Part shown: positions 7,518 to 17,000 of the stretch, piece after piece
Numbering within the stretch: position 1 is the first letter of the stretch
Layout of the letters: every line of letters begins with the position of its first letter
Assembly: GCF_014646095.1 (NCBI RefSeq)
Contig: NZ_BMMU01000010.1
Coordinates: 33,760-97,759, forward strand
Direction: 5' to 3'
Source of the DNA: Streptomyces lacrimifluminis
GTDB lineage: Bacteria; Actinomycetota; Actinomycetes; Streptomycetales; Streptomycetaceae
DNA length: 64,000 nt
Notes under the pieces: model-generated
Database searches by the model: none
Told to the model about the DNA's origin: nothing
Seen by the model: the letters and a program-made list of their open reading frames with translations, nothing else
Made by a program: the position numbers and the translations under genes

Positions 7518-9791
7518 TCAGGAGCAGGTGGGGACGGGCGTGCCGTCGGTGCTGGACTGCGGGTGCGGCACGCTCGCGAGCGGTGCGCCCGCGAGCGTTG
7601 CTGCCGCCGATGGCGCCGGGTGACGATCGCCGAGCGGAGTGACCGCTGTCCGCCCGGCCGTCCGGCCCAGCACCAGCCGCTGGACGACCCGTTCGGCGGC
7701 GCGCCCGTCGTCGTACTGACAGAACCGCTCGCGGAACGCTCCGCGCAGCTGTGCGGAGCGTGAACCCCGCCAGTGGCCGGTCGCGAAGATGTCGATCAGC
7801 TCGTCCTCGCTGCGCGCGAACGCGCCCGGCGGGAAGGTGCGCAGGTCGAAGTAGGTGCCACGGGCCGCCTCGTACGCCTCCCAGTCGTCCGAGTGGATCA
7901 CGATCGGCCGGTCCAGGTTGGCGTAGTCGAACATCAGCGACGAGTAGTCGGTGACCAGCGCGTCCGAGGCGAGGCACAGCGACTCGATGCTCGGATGGTC
8001 GGTCACATCGATGAGCCGGCCGCCGGAAGCGGGCGTCAGCGGGGCGTCGTAGAGATGGTGGGCACGGGCCAACAGCACGTAGCGCGGGCCGAGTTGGCGC
8101 AGGACGCGTTCCAGGTCGAGGGTGTGGCGGGGGCCGCGCAGATAGTCGCGCTGGGTGGGCGCGTACAGGATCGCGACCGAACCCTCCGGAATGCCGAGGG
8201 ACTCGCGCAGCCGGGTCACGTCCGCCGAGGTCGCCTGCTGGAACACGTCGTTGCGGGGCTGCCCGGTTTCGAGAGTGGTGTAGCCGCCGGGGAGGACCCG
8301 CTCCCACACGAGGGTCGAGTGGCGGTTGGCCGACAGACAGTGGTCCCAGGTGTCGACGTCCGCGAGGAGTGCGGTGAAGTCGGTGTCACGGGCCGCGGCC
8401 GGCCGGTCCTGGAGGTCGAGGCCCATGCGCTTCAGCGGCGTCCCGGCTTGCGTCTGGATCACCACCTGCCCGGCCCGCTTCACGAACTTCTCGTCCCAAC
8501 TCGCGTTGTTCACCAGGTACTTGGAGCGGGCCAACGCCGTCCAGTAGGCGGCGGTGCCCGGTCGCACCCGGGCGGTCGCCGTCGGGAGCGTGTGGTGGTG
8601 CTCGGGGCGGGCGACCCACGCCGTCCGCATGCCCGGCACGAAGGAACGGAACGCGGCTTCCAGGGCGCCCGGGTTGCAGCCGTACCCGCGCCCGGAGTGA
8701 CTGGTGAAGACGGCCCGGTCGGCGCGCAGCGGCAGCCGCCGCTGGACCCCGTAGTGCAGCCGCAGAGATGCCGAACGGACGCTGCGTGCAAGGGACTTGA
8801 CCAGGCGGGTGGTGTGTCGGCGCAGGGCGGACGCCAGGAGTACCGTCCGATACGTGCGGTAGCTGCCCGTCCGGACGAGGAGGTGCCGCAGCCGCGCGTG
8901 CAGCGGTACGGCGGCACCCGGGGTGCGGTAACGCCGGTAGTGGGCCCGGGACCTGCGCAGGAACTCGGCACGGGCGGTGCGCGGCAGCCGGTCCGGGCGG
9001 GCCAGCACCGACACCAGCTGGTCGACCATCCGGCGGAACAACACCGGCCGCCAGTGCGCGAGTTCGGGCCGCGCGTCGACGAACGCGAAGACCCGGTCGT
9101 ACTGCTCGTGGATGTCGAAGTGCCCCTCACCGGTGGGAGCGCCGGTGAGTTGCCGCCGGCGGCGGTGGTGGACGCAGACCCGGTCCAGGGTCGCGACCGA
9201 CCCGGCGGCCAGCAGCGCCGGGACCGTCCAGGAGGTGTCCGTGTGGGCGCCGGGTGCGAAGGTGAGACCCTCGCGCTCGACGAACTCCCGCCGGTACGCC
9301 TTGTTCCAGGCCACCAGCGGCAGCTTGAGCAGCAGCGGCCGGTCGTCGAGCCGGAAGGGGACGGGACCCTGCTCGGTGAGCTGATGGAGGAACGGGCTGC
9401 GGATCGTTTCGCCGGTCCACAGGGCGTGGGCGTGGTCGTAGACGACGACGTCCGGGTCGCCCGCCTCCTTGATCCGGTCGGCGATCGCCCGCAGGGCGTC
9501 CGGGGCGAGGGTGTCGTCGCCGTCGACGAAGACGAGATAGTCCCCGGTCGCGTGCTCGATCCCCGCGTTGCGCGCCACGCCCACCCCGCCGTTCTCCGGC
9601 AGGTGGACGGGGCGCACACGGGCGTCGCGTGCAGCGAACTCGTCGACGAGCGCACCGCAGGCGTCGGGTGAGCCGTCGTCGACGGCGAGCACTTCGAGAT
9701 CCGGATACGACTGGCCGAGCACCGATTCCAGGCAGTCCTGCAGATACGCCTGAACCTTGTACGCGGGGACGATGACACTGAACCTGGGCAA
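7518..9791 (-). CDS. Bifunctional GT2 glycosyltransferase - CDP-glycerol glycerophosphotransferase (TagF-like)
   Basis: 757 aa with two joined enzymes. Residues 1 to about 230 are a GT2 (GT-A fold) domain: FSVIVPAYKVQAYLQDCLES, then VDDGSPD and the metal-binding VFVDGDDT. Residues about 360-715 are a CDP-glycerol:poly(glycerophosphate) transferase domain (QTQAGTPLKRMGLD, YAPTQRDYLRG, LASDALVTDYSSLMFDYANL, GTYFDL). The two-domain order is common in Streptomyces, where it is thought to build teichoic-acid-like wall glycopolymers at the inner membrane face. The start is a TTG at 9791, with GGATG upstream; no better in-frame start is available. Confidence 0.9.
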   Translation of the reverse strand: MPRFSVIVPAYKVQAYLQDCLESVLGQSYPDLEVLAVDDGSPDACGALVDEFAARDARVRPVHLPENGGVGVARNAGIEHATGDYLVFVDGDDTLAPDALRAIADRIKEAGDPDVVVYDHAHALWTGETIRSPFLHQLTEQGPVPFRLDDRPLLLKLPLVAWNKAYRREFVEREGLTFAPGAHTDTSWTVPALLAAGSVATLDRVCVHHRRRRQLTGAPTGEGHFDIHEQYDRVFAFVDARPELAHWRPVLFRRMVDQLVSVLARPDRLPRTARAEFLRRSRAHYRRYRTPGAAVPLHARLRHLLVRTGSYRTYRTVLLASALRRHTTRLVKSLARSVRSASLRLHYGVQRRLPLRADRAVFTSHSGRGYGCNPGALEAAFRSFVPGMRTAWVARPEHHHTLPTATARVRPGTAAYWTALARSKYLVNNASWDEKFVKRAGQVVIQTQAGTPLKRMGLDLQDRPAAARDTDFTALLADVDTWDHCLSANRHSTLVWERVLPGGYTTLETGQPRNDVFQQATSADVTRLRESLGIPEGSVAILYAPTQRDYLRGPRHTLDLERVLRQLGPRYVLLARAHHLYDAPLTPASGGRLIDVTDHPSIESLCLASDALVTDYSSLMFDYANLDRPIVIHSDDWEAYEAARGTYFDLRTFPPGAFARSEDELIDIFATGHWRGSRSAQLRGAFRERFCQYDDGRAAERVVQRLVLGRTAGRTAVTPLGDRHPAPSAAATLAGAPLASVPHPQSSTDGTPVPTCS

Positions 9792-9948
9792 GGCACATCC
9801 ATGGGTCGGCGGGGCGGCGCGGGCCTACAGCCCGGGAACGGCCGATGGAGTGACTTGGTTACGCCGATTGCGGCATGTGGGGGACATGGACGTTTGAACC
9901 CGTAACCCCACAAGTGGGATGCTTATCCGTTTACTCGACCGGTGCCCG

Positions 9949-10854
9949 TTACTTGACCGCGCCCGCCATCACCCCCGACACGAACTGCCGCTGGAACGCG
10001 AAGAACACGGCCAGCGGAATGACCATCGAGATGAACGCACCCGGCGCCAGCACCTCGATGTTGCTGCCGAACTGCCGTACCTGCTGCTGGAGCGCGACCG
10101 TCAGCGGCTGCGACTGCGAGTCGGAGAACACCAGCGCGACCAGCATGTCGTTCCACACCCACAGGAACTGGAAGATCCCCAGGGACGCGATGGCGGGCGC
10201 GGCGAGCGGCATGACGACGGTCGCGAACAGCCGCATCTCGCCCGCGCCGTCCAGCCGGGCCGCCTCCAGCAGCTCGCGCGGGATCTCCGCGAAGAAGTTC
10301 CGCAGCAGGAAGATCGCGAACGGCAGCCCGAACCCCACGTGGAACAGCACCACCCCGATGATGTCGCCGAAGATCCCGAGCTTCCCGAAGAGATCGGAGA
10401 GCGGGATCAGCGCCACCTGCACGGGTACGACGAGCAGCGCGACGACGACCAGGAACCACCAGTCGCGCCCCTTGAAGTCCATCCAGGCGAAGGCGTATCC
10501 GGCCATCGCGCCGATCATGACGACCAGGAGTGTCGCCGGGACCGTGATCCAGACGGTGTTGAGGAGGGAGCTGGTGATCGCGTCGTTCTCCAGCAGCGTC
10601 CGGTAGCTCTTGGCGGTCAGCTGCCCGGGCGCGGTGAACACCTTCCACCACCCGGAGGTGGAGATGTCCGTCGGGTTGCGGAACGACGACACGAGCAGCC
10701 CGAACGTCGGCACCATCCAGATGAGCGCGACGAGGATGAGGAAGAACCGCATCACACCGCCCGCGGCGCCGGCGGCCAGGCGGGCGGCGAGGGAGCGCTT
10801 GGCGCGCACGGGCCGGTCGAGGGTTGGATCGACGGGCGGGTCGAGAGCCGTCAC
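9949..10854 (-). CDS. Sugar ABC transporter permease (MalG type)
   Basis: 301 aa from the GTG at 10854, which overlaps the stop of the preceding permease gene as GTGA, so the two are translationally coupled. About six membrane helices are seen, the first at residues 35-55 (FFLILVALIWMVPTFGLLVS). The EAA loop that docks the ATPase is LLEAARLDGAGEMRLFATVV. It is the third gene of a binding protein-permease-permease operon with no ATPase gene; in Streptomyces the shared ATPase MsiK, encoded elsewhere, usually serves such importers. Confidence 0.92.
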   Translation of the reverse strand: MTALDPPVDPTLDRPVRAKRSLAARLAAGAAGGVMRFFLILVALIWMVPTFGLLVSSFRNPTDISTSGWWKVFTAPGQLTAKSYRTLLENDAITSSLLNTVWITVPATLLVVMIGAMAGYAFAWMDFKGRDWWFLVVVALLVVPVQVALIPLSDLFGKLGIFGDIIGVVLFHVGFGLPFAIFLLRNFFAEIPRELLEAARLDGAGEMRLFATVVMPLAAPAIASLGIFQFLWVWNDMLVALVFSDSQSQPLTVALQQQVRQFGSNIEVLAPGAFISMVIPLAVFFAFQRQFVSGVMAGAVK

Positions 10855-12203
10855 CGCTGACGCTCCTTCCTGAGTCGGCGCAGATTGACGAACATCACCG
10901 GCAGGACGAGCAGCAGCAGAATGACGCCGATCGCGCTGCCGACGCCGTAGTTGCCGCCCCCGCCGAACGACGACAGGAACAACTGGAGCGCGAGGACGTT
11001 GGCGTCGTCCTGACTGGGCTGCGGGGCGATGATGTAGACGAGGTCGAACACCTTCATCACGTTGATCATCAGTGTGACGAGCACGACGACCAGGACGGGT
11101 GCGAGGAGCGGTACGGTGACCCGCCGGAACACCTGCCACTCGTTGGCGCCGTCGACGCGCGCCGCCTCCAGCAGATTCCGGTCCACGCCCGCGAGCCCCG
11201 CCGCGATAAGGACCATCGCGAACCCGGCCCACATCCACGTGTAGCTGCCGATGATGGCCGGGGTGACGAGGGTGGGACCGAGCCAGTCGATCCCGCTGTA
11301 GGCGGCGGCGAAGTTCGAGCCCGGCAGACGCAGTTGGGCCCCGTCGGCGTCGGCGGACAGACTGAACGTCCCGTCGGCGCCGCTGGTCGCCGAGGCGACG
11401 ACCTTCCCGTCCTTCACGGCCTCGACCTTGACCCCCTCCAGGGCCTTCTCACCCGGGTCGACCTGCCCCTTCGTACCGCCACCGCCGAGCTTGAAGTCCA
11501 GCCAGACGGTGCCGCTGATCCCGGAACCGGAGTCGCCGGCCGCCTTCGCGTCCTCGGGAGTGCCGGGGAGCTTGTTGGGCGCGATGCCCACGAGGGGCAG
11601 CAGCGCCGGGGTGCCCGGGCTGACGGTTCCGGTGGAGGTGAACGAGCCACCGCCGGACGCCTTGAGGTCGCTGGCCTGGGCGTTCGGGCGGGCCTTCGGA
11701 TAGACGGAGGCGTCCACGAAGGCGTCGTGCACGGACGTCACGATCGCGTTGGCGACACCCTGGTCCGGGTCCGCCTCGTAGACGAGGCGGAAGATGATGC
11801 CCGCCGCGAGCATCGAGATCGCCATCGGCATGAAGACGATCAGCTTGAACGCCGTACCCCAGCGCACCCGTTCGGTCAGCACCGCGAAGATCAGTCCGAG
11901 CGCGGTGACAAGGGCGGGCGCGACCGCCACCCAGATCGCCGTGTTGCGTACGGCGGTCAGCGTGGCGTCGTTCGTGAAGATGTCGCCGTAGTTCTCCAGG
12001 CCGACGAAGCCCGAGCCGTCGGCGTCGTACAGGCTGCGCCAGATCGAGTAGCCGATGGGGTAGACGACGAGCGAGCCCAGCAGGACCAGGGCGGGCAGCA
12101 GGAACAGTCCTGCCACCCACCAGCGGGTGCCGGTGACGCTCTTGTTCCTGGCTGCCCTCGGGGCGATCGGCGCCGTGTTGGCTGTGTCCGTCTTCGACTC
12201 CAT
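10851..12203 (-). CDS. Sugar ABC transporter permease (MalF type) with large extracytoplasmic insert
   Basis: 450 aa, against about 300 for typical family members. The ends are ordinary: N-terminal helices from residue about 28 (WWVAGLFLLPALVLLGS) and the EAA loop LLEAARVDGANEWQVFRRVT. Between the third helix region (IFRLVYEADPDQG, near 140) and the next (near 300) sits an extra segment of about 150 residues with a Gly/Ser-rich linker. Its beta-rich core (SGTVWLDF, GEKALEGVKVEAVKDG, SGADGTFSLS) resembles the SdrD_B/Cna-B or prealbumin-like folds of surface proteins. By analogy to the P2 loop of MalF, it may contact the binding protein. It lies between the binding-protein gene (10-bp gap) and the coupled second permease. 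Confidence 0.9.
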   Translation of the reverse strand: MESKTDTANTAPIAPRAARNKSVTGTRWWVAGLFLLPALVLLGSLVVYPIGYSIWRSLYDADGSGFVGLENYGDIFTNDATLTAVRNTAIWVAVAPALVTALGLIFAVLTERVRWGTAFKLIVFMPMAISMLAAGIIFRLVYEADPDQGVANAIVTSVHDAFVDASVYPKARPNAQASDLKASGGGSFTSTGTVSPGTPALLPLVGIAPNKLPGTPEDAKAAGDSGSGISGTVWLDFKLGGGGTKGQVDPGEKALEGVKVEAVKDGKVVASATSGADGTFSLSADADGAQLRLPGSNFAAAYSGIDWLGPTLVTPAIIGSYTWMWAGFAMVLIAAGLAGVDRNLLEAARVDGANEWQVFRRVTVPLLAPVLVVVLVTLMINVMKVFDLVYIIAPQPSQDDANVLALQLFLSSFGGGGNYGVGSAIGVILLLLVLPVMFVNLRRLRKERQR

Positions 12204-12213
12204 GCCGGGGCCG

Positions 12214-13584
12214 TCAGCCGTTCTTGTACGCCTTGGCGGCGTCGGCCTCTAGTTTCTTCTGGGTGCCCGCGATGTCCTTCGGGTTCTTCAGGAAGTCCTG
12301 GAGGTCCTTCCACTCGCCGACGCCCTGGGTACCGCCGAAGGCGGCCGGGGCCTGGTCGGACATGTCGAAGCGGAAGTCGTCGCCGGCCGCGATGAGGGCC
12401 TTGGCGATGTCCCGGGTGACGTCGTCCTTGTACGCCGACTGGTCCATCGCCTTGCTGGGCGAGAGGAAGCCGCCCTGGGCCGCCCAGATCTCGGCGGCGT
12501 CGGTCGAACCCAGGAACGTCAGGAGAGCCTGTGCGCCCGCGCCGTCCTTCAGCGCCACGGCGACGTCGCCGCCGCTGACGACGGGCGCCTGGTCACCGAC
12601 CGCCGGGAACGGGAAGACCTTCGCGTCCGTGCCGATCTTCGCCTTCGTGTCCGCGTTGATGTTGGCGGCCACGAAGTCGCCCTCGAAGACCATCGCCGCC
12701 GGGGTGTCACCGGAGAAGGTCTGGATGACCGACTTCGGGAACTCCGTCGCCAGCGCGCCGGAACGACCGCCCGCGAGGAGATCGTCCTTGCCCCAGAGTT
12801 CGGCCAGGGTGGTCAGGGCGTCCTTGACGGAGGGGTCGGTCCACTTGATCTCGTGCTGGGCGAGCTGGTCGTACTTCTCCGGGCCCGCCTGCGAGAGATA
12901 GACGTTCTCGAACCAGTCGGTGAGGGTCCAGCCGTCGGCGCCGCCGACGGAGACGGCGGGGGAGCCGGCGTCGGACAGGGTCTGGGCCGCGGCGACGAAG
13001 TCCTTCCAGGTGGCGGGGACGTCGGTGAGGCCCGCGGCCTCGAACGCGGCGGTGTTGTACCAGACCAGGGACTTGTTGGCAGCCTTGACGTAGATGCCGT
13101 ACTGCTTGCCCTCGAAGGCGCCGAGTTCCTTCCAGCCGGCGTCGAAGTTCTTGTCGAGCTGGGCCTGGGCATCCGCGCCGAGCGGCTTGAGCCAGCCCTT
13201 CTCGGCGAACTGGTGCAGTACGCCGACCTGCGGCAGGAACGCCACGTCCGGGGGCTGGCCGCCCTGGATCTTCGTACCGAGGAACGTGGAGGTGTTGTTG
13301 CCGGTCGGTACGAAGTTGACCTTCGCGCCGGTGCGTTTCTCGAACTCCCGCAGGACCTTGGTGAAGTTCTCCTGCTCGGGCCCCGTCCAGACGGCGGCGA
13401 CCTCCAGTGTCTGGCCGTCGAGCTTGGGGAGTTCGACGGAGGCGGAGGTGTCACCGCCGGTGCCCGTGCTGGTGTCGGTGCCCTTGTCGCCCGGGTCGTC
13501 GTCGGAGCCGCAGGAGGTGAGGGTGAGGGCGAGGGCTGTGGCGGAGAAGGCGGTCAGGGTGCGTGTACGTAGCGTGCTGCGCAT
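12214..13584 (-). CDS. Sugar ABC transporter substrate-binding lipoprotein
   Basis: 456 aa extracellular solute-binding protein, family 1. The signal peptide ends in the lipobox LTLTSC with lipidated Cys25, followed by an acidic, Thr-rich linker. The mature part shows family features such as EVAAVWTGPEQENFTKVLRE and MVFEGDFVAANI. The C-terminal lobe carries GGDVAVALKDG and an NPKD segment. It binds an oligosaccharide for the two permeases downstream in the same operon. The substrate is not determined; alpha-glucosides would be a guess. A GGAAATGCTTTCC palindrome upstream suggests LacI-family control. Confidence 0.93.
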   Translation of the reverse strand: MRSTLRTRTLTAFSATALALTLTSCGSDDDPGDKGTDTSTGTGGDTSASVELPKLDGQTLEVAAVWTGPEQENFTKVLREFEKRTGAKVNFVPTGNNTSTFLGTKIQGGQPPDVAFLPQVGVLHQFAEKGWLKPLGADAQAQLDKNFDAGWKELGAFEGKQYGIYVKAANKSLVWYNTAAFEAAGLTDVPATWKDFVAAAQTLSDAGSPAVSVGGADGWTLTDWFENVYLSQAGPEKYDQLAQHEIKWTDPSVKDALTTLAELWGKDDLLAGGRSGALATEFPKSVIQTFSGDTPAAMVFEGDFVAANINADTKAKIGTDAKVFPFPAVGDQAPVVSGGDVAVALKDGAGAQALLTFLGSTDAAEIWAAQGGFLSPSKAMDQSAYKDDVTRDIAKALIAAGDDFRFDMSDQAPAAFGGTQGVGEWKDLQDFLKNPKDIAGTQKKLEADAAKAYKNG

Positions 13585-13763
13585 GTGTGCCCCGTTCGTC
13601 GTTCGGCGTTGAACGTGTTCGGCGCTTGTCCCGTGGGCTCTGGTCTACGCCGGGTCGTGGGGGTCGGCAAGTGCGCCTGGGGTGTCAAGCGGGTGATCGT
13701 GACCGCGTCGTGTCCTTGCTCTCCTGCCCGCCCACCCGACTCGGTCTGTCCACCGGGTGCCCT

Positions 13764-13776
13764 GGAAATGCTTTCC
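13764..13776. promoter_or_regulatory. Candidate LacI-family operator GGAAATGCTTTCC
   Basis: A perfect 5-3-5 inverted repeat (GGAAA-TGC-TTTCC), about 180 bp upstream of the sugar-binding-protein start. Its shape resembles sites bound by LacI/GalR-type sugar repressors, which commonly control such importers in Streptomyces. No repressor gene is adjacent. Confidence 0.4.
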
Positions 13777-13933
13777 CACCCACCCCGCCCACCCGTTCAC
13801 CGCCTGCGTCCAGCGAGGGCAACACCTCTTCAGCGCCGACCGGCACCAACCGGCCCGGCCGGCACCCTCCAGCCCGTCTGGGGGTCCCCCCTCTGGGGGA
13901 GTTCGAGGACGAGGCCCGTTCAGGGCCGAAGGG

Positions 13934-13963
13934 GGGGGCTGGGGGTCTGGGGGGGCAGCCCCC
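13934..13963 (-). terminator. GC hairpin downstream of the FtsK-like gene
   Basis: GGGGGCTG (13934-13941) pairs with CAGCCCCC (13956-13963) around a 14-nt G-rich loop, about 50 bp past the stop codon at 14015. There is no U-run. It is a plausible GC-type terminator, or part of a repeated G-rich intergenic element. Confidence 0.4.
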
Positions 13964-14014
13964 AGGAACGGGATGGGACGGGTAGGGGCGGCGGGGGCGA
14001 GGAACGCCCCCGGG

Positions 14015-17000
14015 TCACAACAGCGACGGCACCTCCGCCGCCGACACCGACCGCGCCGCCCGCTCCAGCGCACTCGCCAGCAGCGCCAGGTCAGTGGGTC
14101 CGTTGCCCAGCTCCCGCACCGGCCGCCGCGCCGGCGGATCCCCCATGCGCTGCCAGTCCAGCGCGGTGACAGTCGGCCGCAGCGTCGCCGTACGCGGAAT
14201 ACGCCCCGTCACCCGGCCCCCTTGGAACGGGATGCTCCTCCCGTCCGCCCCGCTCAGCCGCCCCCGCCCGGCCGCGGGTTCGTCCGGCCCCGGCGCCGGC
14301 GCGTCCAGCACGACCCGCAGCGCGGCCCCCCGGGCCAGTTCCGTCTCCGCCGTACGCCCACCGACGCCCGCCGCGGCCACCAGATGCACCCCGAGCCGCT
14401 CACCCTCCCGGGCCACCGCCTCCAACGCCCGCACCACGGACCCCGCCGACGGCCGCCCCGGCGATCCCAGCGCCGGCGACACCAACGCGTCCAGATCGTC
14501 CACGACCACCACGAGACGGGCCAGGGCCGGTGTCTCCGTACGCCGCCGATTCGCCGCCGGCCGCAACCGCATCGTCGAACTGGGCGGCGAATCGAGATCC
14601 CCGGCGCCTTCCCCCGCCCCAGCCCCCGCGCCCACCGAACCATGACTGGCCGATTTCAGCCCCGACCCCGACCGCTGCGGACCGATCCGGCCGGACAGTT
14701 CGCGCCCGGTGTGCCACTCGCCGAACCCGACCCGCCCGAGCAACTCGGCCCGCCGCTTGAGCTCGGCGCTGAGCGACTGGGCGAACTCCCGCATGCGGAC
14801 CGGGTCGTTGGCCGTGAGGTGAGTGGTGACATGCGGAAGGTCGGTGCACACCCGCAGCCCTTCCCCGTGCTGCGCGCTGCCGCCGCTCCCCCCGGTGCCG
14901 TCCCTGCCGTCCATCAGCACGATGCCCAGCCGGTCGGGCCGCTCGGCGGCGGCCAGCGACGCGACGACCGCCCGCAGCAACTCCGTACGCCCGCTGCCGG
15001 GCGGCCCCTCGATCAGCAGGTGGGGTCCCTCGGCCGCGAGGTCCACACCGACGGGCCCGCGCGGCCCGGCGCCTAGCACGGCCCAGGCCCGGCCGCCGAG
15101 CGTCTCCTTGTCGTCCGCGGCGTCCGCCCAACGGGCCATCAGAGACGCCGGGGTGGCCCGGGCGAGCCCCAACTCGTCGAGCAGCCGCGCCGCTTGCGGC
15201 AGGGGTGCGGAGACGCGCTGCTGCCGCCCGCCGGCGGCACCGTCGGTGCGCAGCGGAGCCAGCGCCCGCGCGAACCGTTCCGCCCAGGCCAGGGACACGG
15301 CGTCCACGGCGGCGACGGAACCCTGGCCGACCAGCCCGGCGTTCCCCCCGGGAGTCCGGTCCGGCCCGTCGGCCAAGTCTCCGTCGGGGGAGCCCGGCCG
15401 CCCGGGTGCGGTGACCCCGGCCCGCGCCACCCGCATCACGTGCAGCGCCGTGGCCACGTCACCGCTGAGCAGTGCCACCGCCCCGCACTCACGGAACGGC
15501 GGCGAGGCCGCGCACGCCGCCTCGTACGTGTCCGTCACCGGTGAGGCGGGCGACGCCGCCTCCGTCTCCGCGAGGCACACGACGTGGATCCCGGCCCGCG
15601 GTCCCTCCCACGCCAGCCGTGCGACGGCCTCCCGGACCGCCGCACCGCCCGGGTCCCCGTCCACGACGACCACGGTGTACGGGCCCGCGCAACCGTCCGC
15701 CGGCCCGTCAGGGTCGTCGTCCCGGGCCCAGGAGGGCCGCCGGGGCTCTCCCCGGTCGCCCTGGGCATGTTGTTCGGGCTGTCCGCCGCCGGTGAGGCTC
15801 TTCGCCGCCGCCTCCGCGTCGTGGTCCTCCAGGCGCCGCAGGAGTTCGTCGGCGCGGGCGGTGGCCTGTTCGCGGTCGTAGGCGAGGAGGAGGCGGCAGT
15901 CCTGGCCGTGCCCGGGGCGCAGATGCGGGAGCCAGCCGAGCCAGGACCACTCGGCGGTGCGCTCCTCGGGGGTGCGTGAGCGGTCCGTGCTGATCAGGAC
16001 GATTTCCAGGGCCTCGGGCGAGTGCAGCGCCGCCAGCTGGGCCACCACCGCGCGGGCCAGCCCGGCGAGCCGCGCGCGCGGCCCCGCCAGCCCCAGTGCC
16101 CCGACCTCACGCAGCCCGGCGGTCACCGGTACGGCGGGCAGCAGCCCCGAGCCGTCGGGGGCCGCGCGGTCCGCCGTACCCAGCCGGACCGTGAGTGCCT
16201 CCGGGTGTCCCGGGCCGCGCTCCCAGAGCCGGGGGCCGGGGCCCAGGGCCGTGAGCAGCATCGTCGCCGGGTCGGGCCAGCTCTCCGGTGCCTGCGGCGG
16301 CGCGTCCGCGAACTCCGGGGCCGCCGGGTCGGAGGAGGGCCCCTCGTCCTCGTACGCCTCGCCCTCGGGCGTCTCCTGCTCCGTGCGCCCGCCGGTCAGC
16401 CGTCGCGCCCACTTGGAGAGCCCGCCGCGCCTGCGCAGACCCGGCGGCACGTCCGTCCCCCGAAGGGGCGTTCCCTTGCGTCCGCTGTCCGTGGAGGCAT
16501 CCGCGTCCGCCTCGTCGTGAGCGCGTGCCCCGGGTATCGTGCCGGCCCCGGACACCGGTCCGGCCACGGAGAACCCGGCGCCGTGGGTGTCCCCGCCACC
16601 GCCCGGTGCCCCGGCTGTGCCTGCGGGCCCGGTGGCCCCCCGGTTCTCGATCCGCGGCGCCCGGCCCTGCCCCGGGACGAGCGGCTGCGCCGCCTCCGAC
16701 GAACCATGCGCCGCACGCGACTCGGGCACGCCCCCGGCAGCTCCCGGACTCGCCGAACCGTAGGCGTGACGGGTCTCCCCGGAGGGCGGCTTCGGCGTGC
16801 CGCCCGGCTGCACGCGCGCGGGAGGGACCTGGAGCGGACGGGACGGGGATGCCGTAGGGGAGGAGCGTCTGTTGTGGGTGTCGTCGGTGGTTCCGGGGGC
16901 CCCGGTGGTCTCCGACCCGTCCGCCGTACCCCCCGACGCCTTCGCGTGCCCGTCGGCGACACTCACGCGCACGTGCCCCTCGCCGTCCGGGGTCGTGCCC

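Larger units (their letters stand above)
13585..14014. other. Non-coding stretch upstream of the sugar ABC operon
   Basis: About 430 bp without a supportable gene, lying between the end of the FtsK-like gene and the start of the binding-protein gene, both on the minus strand. It holds a minus-strand TTGACA hexamer at 13683-13688 with no convincing -10, a LacI-type palindrome at 13764-13776, and a G-run-rich inverted repeat at 13934-13963. The rest resembles the C/G-rich spacers seen at many Streptomyces gene ends. Confidence 0.7.
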
